A stretch of DNA of 64,000 bases from Mesorhizobium loti CJ3sym (lineage in GTDB: Bacteria > Pseudomonadota > Alphaproteobacteria > Rhizobiales > Rhizobiaceae): the NCBI RefSeq assembly GCF_000472785.1, contig NZ_AXAL01000002.1, positions 310,001 through 374,000 of the forward strand. The letters are read 5' to 3'. The first letter of the stretch is position 1, and each line of letters opens with the position of its first letter. The notes below the pieces were generated by a model that was not told where the DNA came from, made no database searches, and worked only from the letters and a program-made list of their open reading frames with translations. Made by a program: the position numbers and the translations under genes. This document shows positions 52,895 to 58,987 of this stretch, piece by piece.

Positions 52895-53686
52895 ATGCGT
52901 TTCCATAAGGCGGAATCCGCTTTTTTCGTCTTTATTTTCGTGATCCTCGCTGCTGGCCTGGTGACACTGCATGCCTATGGGCTCTTGCAATCCTTCGCCA
53001 CGGAACTCACTACGCAGTCCGGCCTGGACAAGGTCATCTATCTCAACAAGCTGTTGTTCGCGACCGGCGTGCTGCTGGCGACCGCGCTGTTTTTCGGCAT
53101 CTTCTTCATCTACCCGCTGATCCGCAAACAGGCGACGGACGAGGGCAAGCTGCGCGCCATGACGGTTTCGCTCAGCGCCCGTTCCGAAACGCTTGAGCAC
53201 GCTGCCCTGACCGACGGCCTGACCGGGATGCAGAACCGGCGCTATTTCGACGATGCGCTGAAGGAATATCTCGAGGAGTTCCGGCGCATCGAGAAGCCGG
53301 TCGGACTGATGATCCTCGATCTCGATCATTTCAAGCAGGTCAATGACACGCACGGCCATGATGTCGGCGACGAGGTGCTCAAGGCTGTCGCCAACTGCCT
53401 CAAGGACATGACACGTTTCCACGATGTGGTGGCGCGGCTGGGCGGCGAGGAGTTTGCGGTGGTCACACCCAACATGGAGGCGGAGCTGCTGGCCAAATTC
53501 GCCGAGCGCATCCGCAAGGCGATCGCCAACATGTCGGTCCTTTCAGGCAATGTCCGGCTCAAGATCACCACCAGCGTCGGCCTTGCCGTCTGGGACCGCA
53601 AGGAAACGGCGGAGGAGTTCTATCGTCGCGCCGACCGCCAGCTCTATGAGGCGAAGAGGCAAGGCCGCAACCGCGTCTGCGCCTAA
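52895..53686 (+). CDS. Membrane diguanylate cyclase (GGDEF)
   Basis: A 263-residue inner-membrane enzyme making cyclic di-GMP. Two membrane helices (about 8-30 and 52-76) enclose a 20-residue periplasmic loop, too short for a sensor domain. The GGDEF domain begins DGLTGMQNRRYFDD and has the active GGEEF at 183-187. An inhibitory I-site RFHD (174-177) sits the canonical five residues before it, so it should be active and product-inhibited. Monocistronic. Confidence 0.93.
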   Translation: MRFHKAESAFFVFIFVILAAGLVTLHAYGLLQSFATELTTQSGLDKVIYLNKLLFATGVLLATALFFGIFFIYPLIRKQATDEGKLRAMTVSLSARSETLEHAALTDGLTGMQNRRYFDDALKEYLEEFRRIEKPVGLMILDLDHFKQVNDTHGHDVGDEVLKAVANCLKDMTRFHDVVARLGGEEFAVVTPNMEAELLAKFAERIRKAIANMSVLSGNVRLKITTSVGLAVWDRKETAEEFYRRADRQLYEAKRQGRNRVCA

Positions 53687-53700
53687 AATCCCATCATTGA

Positions 53701-53755
53701 ATTCGTGAGGCCGGCCGTCTGCCGCCGTTTTCTGCGCTTCCGGTGCTCACGGACT
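53701..53755. repeat. Left half of a palindromic repeat split by the transposon
   Basis: GCGCTTCCGGTGCTCACG is shared with the intact repeat at 39.3 kb. The outer arm (GAATTCGTGAGGCCGG) is inverted in the right half at 58865-58900 (CGGCCTGACGAATTC). The last 8 bases, CACGGACT, are the target duplication. Confidence 0.8.
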
Positions 53756-53781
53756 CGGTCTTATGTAGCAAACGCACCAAC
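53756..53781. repeat. Left terminal inverted repeat of the transposon
   Basis: 26 bases beginning CGGTCTTATGTAGCAAACGC, identical to the reverse complement of the right end. Preceded by the 8-base target duplication at 53748-53755. Confidence 0.96.
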
Positions 53782-53834
53782 ACGGCAAACGCGCCATGAT
53801 TAGCGCGCTTGTGTGGGCAGTGCTGTCGCTGGCG

Positions 53835-54737
53835 TCAATCGGCTACGAAATCGCCGACAACGCCGCGCTGGAAACGAAGTTGGGTAGCGGGCATATCTCC
53901 GAATCCCGGTCCATAGCCCACGTTGCCGGGGATGTCTGCTCGCACAAGATCAAGCAGGCCGCCAGTGTGGTGGCGCTCATTCGATATAACCAGCCAATAG
54001 TGCACGGAAACCAACAAGCGAACAGGAACCGGCACGTCTCCCTGCCACGGGTCAAGACCGAACAACTCGCCAATCGATTCTATCGTCTCTTTGCTGATTG
54101 GCAGGTCGTGTTCTTGAATTGCAATTTTGCCCGGGAAAACGCTAAACCCCATGATTGTAGGCATATCGGGAAGATGCTCGGAAAGAGTGGACAAGCCCGG
54201 CGATTTTTCAAAAGAAATGAATTCGGACCGGATCCAAGCGCCTTTGGCCAAAGTTCGGCCAGTGTTCTTCACAGTGAATCTGACAGTCAGTCTACCTTCT
54301 TGCTTTTCTCGATCCCAAGTAAGCGGGGAGATGATTTCGACAGCCTCAATTTCAATCCAAGCGCGCTGATCAGCGATGAAAACTTCTCTGGAAAGTTGAT
54401 TAGCTTCGACGGCGGCTTTCGTAGCATCTCGGTTCAATTCAAGAGTGCTTCTAACCAGCCAGACAGCCCAGACGCTGACGCCTACGCTAAACAGAGCGGA
54501 GAAAGCTGCGATCCACTGTGCGTACGTATCAGACGGCGTAGTGTAGGTTTTCCAGAAGCCGGGAGGCTGGACTGGCTTTTCATCCCCGCCGGTTGTTTGC
54601 TCGTTGTGCTGCTGTCCGTTCTTGCTGTCGGCTGGATCACTAAACCCGGGAACAGCCCAAACGAGAATCAAAAGGGCAATGCCAAGACCCGCAACTAGGC
54701 CAAGTGCAGTGTCTGCGGCCCTATCGCGCTGAGACAT
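53835..54737 (-). CDS. Transposon cargo: two-span membrane protein with C-terminal soluble domain
   Basis: A 300-residue protein. Helix 1 (LGLVAGLGIALLILVWAVPGF) is followed by a polar loop, helix 2 (WIAAFSALFSVGVSVWAVWLV), a short coiled segment (LELNRDATKAAVEANQLSREVFIADQRAWIEIE) and a C-terminal beta-rich domain (LTVRFTVKNTGRTLAKGAWIRSEF) of Ig-like look. This layout recurs in alphaproteobacterial hypothetical proteins of unknown function. An equally long frame on the other strand lacks such features. The ribosome site is weak. The stop lies 54 bases inside the left end of the transposon. Confidence 0.75.
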   Translation of the reverse strand: MSQRDRAADTALGLVAGLGIALLILVWAVPGFSDPADSKNGQQHNEQTTGGDEKPVQPPGFWKTYTTPSDTYAQWIAAFSALFSVGVSVWAVWLVRSTLELNRDATKAAVEANQLSREVFIADQRAWIEIEAVEIISPLTWDREKQEGRLTVRFTVKNTGRTLAKGAWIRSEFISFEKSPGLSTLSEHLPDMPTIMGFSVFPGKIAIQEHDLPISKETIESIGELFGLDPWQGDVPVPVRLLVSVHYWLVISNERHHTGGLLDLVRADIPGNVGYGPGFGDMPATQLRFQRGVVGDFVAD

Positions 54738-54764
54738 TGAAGTAGAAACAACGATTTTCCGCCA

Positions 54765-55439
54765 TCACGCGCCAGTTGCAGTTGGCGAGATCGGGACGAC
54801 GTTAGCCACCCCTTCAGGCAATGTGGCGCTTAAGCTACCCGTTTGCATTGCCTTCTCGATTTCCTCGCGACACTCGACGGCGTGCTCGGCAGCATAGTGC
54901 ACTATCTTGCGGCCAACATAGACGAGGATGATAGGGGCCAACGATGCGGCGATGAGGGTATAAAGCCATAAAACTCCGGCGCTCGGGCCATATAAATTCA
55001 CCGTCAATGACCAAGTGCCAAGATTAAGAGCCACTGCCGACGCGACCGTAAAGCCGCTTAGGCCTGCGCCTGCATAGGCAATGTACCTGTCCAGATGCTT
55101 CCTGTAGAGATGATGGTAGATATGTGACCAGACGCCACTGCTTATGCGCGCCTCGCGATCAGCATGTGCGATATCGTCAACGTCGTGGTTTGAAAGACTG
55201 CATAGCCCGCGCAGTTGTTTGTAATACCGCATGCTTTTTATATTCTCTGGCGCGGGCTTTTCGGCCGGCTCAAAAACCCGGCGCTGAGCATCGGCAGCAG
55301 CGCGGATTTTCTCTCGGTATCGGAAACGAGCAAGCCCGAGATATGCTAGATTGATTGCGAGTGCAGTGCTTGCCAGAGGCTCAAGACTCGTGGCAATTTT
55401 TGCTGCACTCGCCACCTGCTCAGCGGCTGAGACATCCAT
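54765..55439 (-). CDS. Transposon cargo: membrane protein, unknown
   Basis: A 224-residue protein not recognised. A cytoplasmic helical region (about 30-120) precedes two membrane helices (YIAYAGAGLSGFTVASAVALNL and GVLWLYTLIAASLAPIILVYVG) and a soluble tail. It lies 27 bases upstream of the other membrane protein on the same strand and 30 bases downstream of the PLD-like gene, so the three probably form one transcript. Confidence 0.7.
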   Translation of the reverse strand: MDVSAAEQVASAAKIATSLEPLASTALAINLAYLGLARFRYREKIRAAADAQRRVFEPAEKPAPENIKSMRYYKQLRGLCSLSNHDVDDIAHADREARISSGVWSHIYHHLYRKHLDRYIAYAGAGLSGFTVASAVALNLGTWSLTVNLYGPSAGVLWLYTLIAASLAPIILVYVGRKIVHYAAEHAVECREEIEKAMQTGSLSATLPEGVANVVPISPTATGA

Positions 55440-55469
55440 TTTCGCGTCACACCAGTTTTGGTGACGCCG

Positions 55470-55979
55470 CTATGCAGTAAGGAAATTTCCCACAGACCAG
55501 AGGGATTCAAACATCGACTTTAGATGCTTGCCCCCTTTAGCGTCCCCCCACGCTGCAATGGCGGCTACCTGAGATTTATCGTCCTCGAATCGGTAGCAGT
55601 CATCATCGGCCACCAAAAGATGAAATTTGATCTTCTGGCTAATATTAGTCGGCAATACTTTCAAGTCAATATTGTCGTAGGTGCTAAGCCGTTGGAAAAA
55701 CGGGTGGTTCTCTTTCAGGCCGGGCTCAGCGTAATCCAGCAAGATCCTGACCTTATGATCATTCGTAGCGACGAACGCCTGCGCTTCGTCAAGCACGTCG
55801 TCGGGGGAATAGACACGCGGATTCAGCGTGCCGCTATAGATATCAACCGTCTTGCGAGCGTGCTTGAACATCGCGCCGACAATGACGCGGGCGTGGTCCA
55901 CCGACCCGTTGAAAACAGGCTCACCCTTCCGCTCAGCGGCGGCTCTGGCTACTCTGGCGATGTAGTCTTCCATGTCCAT
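55470..55979 (-). CDS. Transposon cargo: possible degenerate PLD-like protein
   Basis: A 169-residue protein. The strand pattern (KTVDIYSGTLNPRVYSPDDVLDEAQAFV, HKVRILLDYAEPG, KIKFHLLVADDDCYRFEDD, then KHLKSMFESLWSVGNF) resembles one half of a phospholipase-D-like fold, in which a strand with His leads to a strand-turn with Asp. The HxK(x)4D catalytic motif is not intact (FHLLVADD has no Lys), so a catalytic role is doubtful. This is a weak, structure-style guess. First gene of the three-gene minus-strand unit. Confidence 0.65.
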   Translation of the reverse strand: MDMEDYIARVARAAAERKGEPVFNGSVDHARVIVGAMFKHARKTVDIYSGTLNPRVYSPDDVLDEAQAFVATNDHKVRILLDYAEPGLKENHPFFQRLSTYDNIDLKVLPTNISQKIKFHLLVADDDCYRFEDDKSQVAAIAAWGDAKGGKHLKSMFESLWSVGNFLTA

Positions 55980-56069
55980 GCGCTCGACCGGTTTGATCCA
56001 TTGACTGGCCTCGCCCCCGGTCGCTCCCTGTCCAAGCGCTAAGGCCTGAAACTAGTCGATGGGACTATC

Positions 56070-56118
56070 ATGTCAATGACATACAGAAAAAAAATTAACT
56101 ATCCGTTTTGATAGTTAA
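56070..56118 (-). terminator. Terminator-like inverted repeat between cargo genes
   Basis: TTAACTATC (56095-56103) and GATAGTTAA (56110-56118) are perfect 9-base arms around a 6-base loop. Read on the minus strand the hairpin is followed by a run of T's, so it can end the DUF6471-like transcript. A second short palindrome, ATGTCA-A-TGACAT (56070-56082), lies near the promoter of the next gene and may be an operator. Confidence 0.55.
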
Positions 56119-56140
56119 CCGTTTGAAATAGAATGGCTTT

Positions 56141-56380
56141 TTATGTTACGTCGAGCCGTTCCACATTTGCAGCGATTAAGCATTGGAGTAGAAATGCGGC
56201 AGAAAACCCTCCGCGACTGATTTTATTGTTCAGATTCCGCTCGGTCTCATGAACGCCAATGGCGGAAAGTTTTTCGGCGAGCTGCGCATAGGTCACGCCC
56301 TTCCGCTTCAATTCAGCCTTCAAAAGGTTCTTCGCTCGCGTCTCGTACTCGACTGTAGCCGGGTCGTCCTTGCGTGCCAT
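56141..56380 (-). CDS. Transposon cargo: DUF6471-like HTH protein
   Basis: A 79-residue protein: NLLKAELKRKGVTYAQLAEKLSAIGVHETERNLNNKISRGGFSAAFLLQCLIAANVERLDV. The middle is a helix-turn-helix of lambda-repressor style (YAQLAEKL...ERNLNNKISRG). It matches the DUF6471 pattern as I recall it. Divergent from the transposase, with palindromes between them, so it may repress transposition. Confidence 0.82.
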   Translation of the reverse strand: MARKDDPATVEYETRAKNLLKAELKRKGVTYAQLAEKLSAIGVHETERNLNNKISRGGFSAAFLLQCLIAANVERLDVT

Positions 56381-56394
56381 CGACTCGCCTCAAA

Positions 56395-56475
56395 ATATCA
56401 TCATATTTGATGATATAGGCCCTTGCATTTGGCGATACAAGTCCGCATATACGGTGAACAATATCACCGGATATG
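56395..56475. promoter_or_regulatory. Two palindromes in the transposase/HTH divergent promoter
   Basis: ATATCATC (56395-56402) and GATGATAT (56409-56416) are perfect arms around ATATTT, near the HTH gene. CATATACGGTGA (56446-56457) and TCACCGGATATG (56464-56475) match at 11 of 12 bases around ACAATA and run into the first ATG of the transposase, so a bound protein would block translation start or promoter escape. Confidence 0.7.
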
Positions 56476-57444
56476 ATGACAATGGCCCAACACTTCCTCC
56501 TTTCCGCCGAAAGCCGCACCCTCTCTCTGAAAGAGATTTACAAGGGCGGCGAGGAAAAGGCTTACGACACGTTCAAGCGCCTTCGCTGGGCTTCGACGCA
56601 AGGCGAGCCTGTTTGCCCGAAATGCGGATGCCTGGATCATTACGAGATCCCGACCCGTCGGAAGTTCAAGTGCGCCGCATGCGGTGCGCAGTTCTCCGTT
56701 ACGTCCGGTTCCATCTTCGCTTCGCGCAAGCTGTCGTTCACCGACTTGCTGGCGGCGATCTGCCTGTTCGTCAACGGCTCCAAGGGCATGTCGTCGGTCC
56801 AGTTCTCTCGCGATCTGGACGTGCAGTACAAGACCGCCTTTGTGCTGTCGCACAAGCTGCGCGAAGCCCTGTCGGCTGAAACCAAGGACGAAATCCTTGA
56901 AGGCGAGGTAGAAATTGACGGCGCATTTTTTGGAGGCACCGTGCGCCCTACGAACCGCGTAGAGGACCGCAAGGACCGTCGCACGAAGGAACACCAGTCA
57001 GACCGCCGCCGCGTTGTCATCGCCCTGCGCGAGCGCGCTGGACGCACCCTTACGTTCATTCGTCATCGTGAAGCCGAAGGCGTCGAAATCGCCCGCGCTC
57101 GCATGCTGGCCGGCTCGAAGCTGTTCGCGGACGAAGCCAACCATTGGGACGCGCTGGAAGCCGATTACGCTTCGACCCGCATCAACCACTCGGAAAGCTA
57201 CAGCGACGGCCACGGCAAGCATACGAACATGGTGGAAAGCTATTTCAGCCGCCTGCGCCGCATGGTCGTCGGCCAGCACCACCACGTTTCGCACAAGTAC
57301 CTCTACCAGTACGCCAATCATGCCGCGTGGCTTGAAGATCACCGTCGCCGCTCAAATGGCGGCAACGCCTTCGCCATTCTTGGCGGCGCGCTCAACCATC
57401 CTGTGAGCCGTATTTGGGCAGGGTATTGGCAGCGCGGCTCTTGA
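56473..57444 (+). CDS. IS1595-family (ISXO2-like) transposase
   Basis: A 323-residue DDE-type transposase. The N-terminal zinc ribbon has two CxxC pairs (CPKCGC and CAACGA, about residues 48-76), with a helical DNA-binding segment after it. Catalytic core: D in VEIDGAFFGGTVRP, second D in LFADEANHWDAL, third residue Asn in HTNMVESYFSRLRRMVVG, the DDN pattern of this family, then HHHVSHKYLYQYANHAAW. In-frame ATGs at 56473, 56476 and 56482 are all possible starts. It moves the 5-kb element through the 26-bp repeats. Confidence 0.95.
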   Translation: MMTMAQHFLLSAESRTLSLKEIYKGGEEKAYDTFKRLRWASTQGEPVCPKCGCLDHYEIPTRRKFKCAACGAQFSVTSGSIFASRKLSFTDLLAAICLFVNGSKGMSSVQFSRDLDVQYKTAFVLSHKLREALSAETKDEILEGEVEIDGAFFGGTVRPTNRVEDRKDRRTKEHQSDRRRVVIALRERAGRTLTFIRHREAEGVEIARARMLAGSKLFADEANHWDALEADYASTRINHSESYSDGHGKHTNMVESYFSRLRRMVVGQHHHVSHKYLYQYANHAAWLEDHRRRSNGGNAFAILGGALNHPVSRIWAGYWQRGS

Positions 57445-57489
57445 TAGGCGTCTTGACAAAACGGCTTGATAAGCGCATATCAATCCCGT

Positions 57490-57578
57490 GCCCGCATGGC
57501 GGAATTGGTAGACGCAGCGGCTTAGAAAACCGAAGTCCTCTCCGGGGCGTGCCAGTTCAAGTCTGGCTGTGGGCACCA
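57490..57578 (+). tRNA. tRNA-Leu-like gene with noncanonical anticodon arm (in transposon)
   Basis: An 89-base class II tRNA shape with encoded CCA. Acceptor GCCCGCA pairs with TGTGGGC; the D arm is leucine-like (GGCGGAATTGGTAGACGC); T arm GCCAG-TTCAAGT-CTGGC is perfect; a short variable arm is present (GTCC...GGGGC). The anticodon stem is broken: only three Watson-Crick pairs (518-520 with 530-532), with CTTAGAAAA between. Formal positions 34-36 read AGA (Ser, UCU), but TAG (Leu) is one base away, so the identity is uncertain. Confidence 0.72.
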
Positions 57579-57604
57579 CGTCGCAACCAAAGGAACAAAA
57601 GGAA

Positions 57605-58009
57605 ATGGCAAGCGCGAGAGAGCAAATGAAAATGTTAGAGGCCGAATTGGTGCGCGTTCGCACCGAAATCGATAAACTTCGGGTCGAGGAGGCGCTACTG
57701 CTCAAGATGCTGGGTAAGATGTCTGGCGCTCCCGCGCTGGCTCCGCAGAGCCGGACACGCTCCCCTAGTGTCAAGCCGGTTGTCCTTGATATCATGCGCG
57801 AGGCAGGCTTTGACGGAGCCACCACCGCAGAGGTTGATGACATCGTTCGGCAAAAGGTTCCAACCGTAGCCAAGGACACAGTCGGGTCGATCTTGTCCCG
57901 ACTCAAGAGCGAAGGGGCGTTGGTCTATTGGGGTGAGCGGTACTACGAGAAGCAGTTTGCCCCGAAAGACGAGCAAAACCCTTTTGACCGAATCCGAGCA
58001 GTGAACTAG
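57605..58009 (+). CDS. Transposon cargo: coiled-coil plus winged-helix-like protein
   Basis: A 134-residue protein. The first 45 residues form a coiled coil (MKMLEAELVRVRTEIDKLRVEEALLLKML). After a Pro/Ser linker, VKPVVLDIMREAGFDGATTAEVDDIVRQKVPTVAKDTVGSILSRLKSEGALVYWGERYY looks like a winged-helix domain with its wing, so DNA binding is plausible. ATG 57605 is chosen for AAAGGAA upstream; the frame extends back into the tRNA-like gene. It lies between the two tRNA-like genes and is followed by a terminator. Confidence 0.75.
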   Translation: MASAREQMKMLEAELVRVRTEIDKLRVEEALLLKMLGKMSGAPALAPQSRTRSPSVKPVVLDIMREAGFDGATTAEVDDIVRQKVPTVAKDTVGSILSRLKSEGALVYWGERYYEKQFAPKDEQNPFDRIRAVN

Positions 58010-58018
58010 ACACGAAAA

Positions 58019-58047
58019 CGCCGGGAAGCGCTAACTTCCCGGCGTTT
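58019..58047 (+). terminator. Intrinsic terminator between cargo gene and second tRNA-like gene
   Basis: CGCCGGGAAG (58019-58028) pairs with CTTCCCGGCG (58035-58044) with loop CGCTAA, flanked by AAAA and TTT. It ends the transcript of the coiled-coil gene 9 bases before the tRNA-like gene. Confidence 0.85.
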
Positions 58048-58055
58048 GACTGTGG

Positions 58056-58131
58056 GCGCCCGTAGCTCAATGGACAGAGCAGTCCTCTCGTAAAGACACG
58101 GTTGCAGGTTCGAATCCTGTCGGGCGCGCCA
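58056..58131 (+). tRNA. tRNA-like gene (Arg-type body) with broken anticodon stem (in transposon)
   Basis: A 76-base cloverleaf with encoded CCA. Acceptor GCGCCCG/CGGGCGC, D stem GCTC/GAGC, T arm GCAGG-TTCGAAT-CCTGT. The body resembles alphaproteobacterial tRNA-Arg. The anticodon loop CTCGTAA is regular (C32, U33, formal anticodon CGT for Thr ACG), but in the stem GTCCT/AGACA only T86-A94 and C85-G95 pair; the outer three do not. It is either a decaying tRNA or a deliberately altered one. Confidence 0.72.
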
Positions 58132-58144
58132 TAGCGGAAATGAT

Positions 58145-58163
58145 CGAAGCCTCTCCGGGGCGT
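58145..58163. repeat. Copy of the tRNA-Leu-like variable region
   Basis: CGAAGCCTCTCCGGGGCGT repeats the variable-arm stretch of the first tRNA-like gene (57531-57550, CGAAGTCCTCTCCGGGGCGT) with one base missing. No complete tRNA surrounds it; a GGAAA...TTTCC hairpin does. It could be a remnant of a third tRNA gene. Confidence 0.55.
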
Positions 58164-58322
58164 TTCCATCGCTTCCATAAATAATATGGGCCATTGGCCC
58201 GCTTAATGCACGTCAATCTTGTCCAGTCAGTTAGCGTCCGTTTAATTGACTCGTATCGTTTAGACTCCATCAGCCCACTATCAAGTTTAGCGAGCCTAAA
58301 AAAATTAGCGCATTTTCAAACC

Positions 58323-58751
58323 CTATCCGATTTGAAGCGCGGTTTTTCGGCTTAGCAAATTTTCGCGCTTTTCGCGCCTATGCCGCCAGCCCTTGGCCGT
58401 CTTGATATTGTTCACGAGCGGCTTCACCAAGGCGGCGTCCCAACCCCTCGCTAGTACAATGCGCGTAGCCGTTTCGCGGTTTGACGCGCTGCCTTCCGCC
58501 TCGTGCTTCAGGATGAGCCTGTAAAGCTCGCCCTTGCGGAATCGGCTGGGTGTGCGCCGTAGCGGCACGATTAGCGACGGGTCGCCCTTGTAGCCAAGGA
58601 TAAGCAATACGGCGTCTATGTGCTGTAGCTGGTCAACCAGGTCCGCGCCCTTGAACCGGATTAGGCCGGATATCTCGGAACGCTTGGCGACAAGGGTGTT
58701 GATTGCATGCTCGTATCGGGTCGAGCGGACGATGGGTGCTACTCTGGGCAT
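58323..58751 (-). CDS. Transposon cargo: basic hypothetical protein
   Basis: A 142-residue protein, not recognised. It has helical segments (YEHAINTLVAKRSEISGLIRF; LVDQLQHIDAVLLILGY), a middle like a two-helix DNA- or RNA-binding unit (RKGELYRLILKHEAEGSASNRETATRIVLARGW) and a basic tail (RHRREKRENLLSRK). It starts 43 bases inside the right end of the transposon and reads inward. The 160 bases between it and the repeat fragment hold no gene I can see. Confidence 0.7.
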   Translation of the reverse strand: MPRVAPIVRSTRYEHAINTLVAKRSEISGLIRFKGADLVDQLQHIDAVLLILGYKGDPSLIVPLRRTPSRFRKGELYRLILKHEAEGSASNRETATRIVLARGWDAALVKPLVNNIKTAKGWRHRREKRENLLSRKTALQIG

Positions 58752-58793
58752 CCCCGGATTTTATGGGAACCCACCCTTTAGGTCGTGCGCGAA

Positions 58794-58819
58794 GTTGGTG
58801 CGTTTGCTACATAAGACCG
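58794..58819. repeat. Right terminal inverted repeat of the transposon
   Basis: The exact reverse complement of the left end, ending GCTACATAAGACCG. Followed by the duplicate CACGGACT at 58820-58827. Confidence 0.96.
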
Positions 58820-58900
58820 CACGGACTGAATGTCCGCTCCGCTCCGGTTGTCGAAAACAACACCAGCCGACTCGGCCTGACGAATTCCCTGACGGGATTT
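58820..58900. repeat. Right half of the palindromic repeat split by the transposon
   Basis: After CACGGACT the text CGCTCCGCTCCGGTTGTC continues the repeat found intact at 39.3 kb. The outer arm, ending near 58900 in GACGAATTC, pairs with the left half at 53701. Confidence 0.8.
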
Positions 58901-58987
58901 ACCCAGGCCGGCCAGCGAAGGCAGGGACAGAGCGTGCTTTTGCGGAATTCTCGGAACTGTTGGCAGATGGGGGCGTGGCGCCCAGGC

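Larger units (their letters stand above)
53756..58819. mobile_element. IS1595-family transposon with cargo and tRNA-like genes (5064 bp)
   Basis: A complete element by sequence. Perfect 26-bp terminal inverted repeats (53756-53781 and 58794-58819, beginning CGGTCTTATGTAGC) are flanked by an 8-bp duplication CACGGACT (53748-53755 and 58820-58827), the duplication length expected for this family. The transposase (56473-57444) is ISXO2-like. Cargo on the left arm (minus strand): two membrane proteins, a possible PLD-like protein, a DUF6471-like HTH. Cargo on the right arm: two tRNA-like genes with a small gene between them, and a basic hypothetical on the minus strand. The left cargo is A+T-richer than the host DNA. 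No resistance gene is recognised. Perfect repeats and duplication suggest recent insertion. Confidence 0.95.

Noticed and set aside
53796..54698. 300-codon plus-strand frame in the transposon
   Set aside because: Equal in length to the minus-strand gene but without a domain pattern; the minus-strand protein has two membrane helices and a known-style layout.
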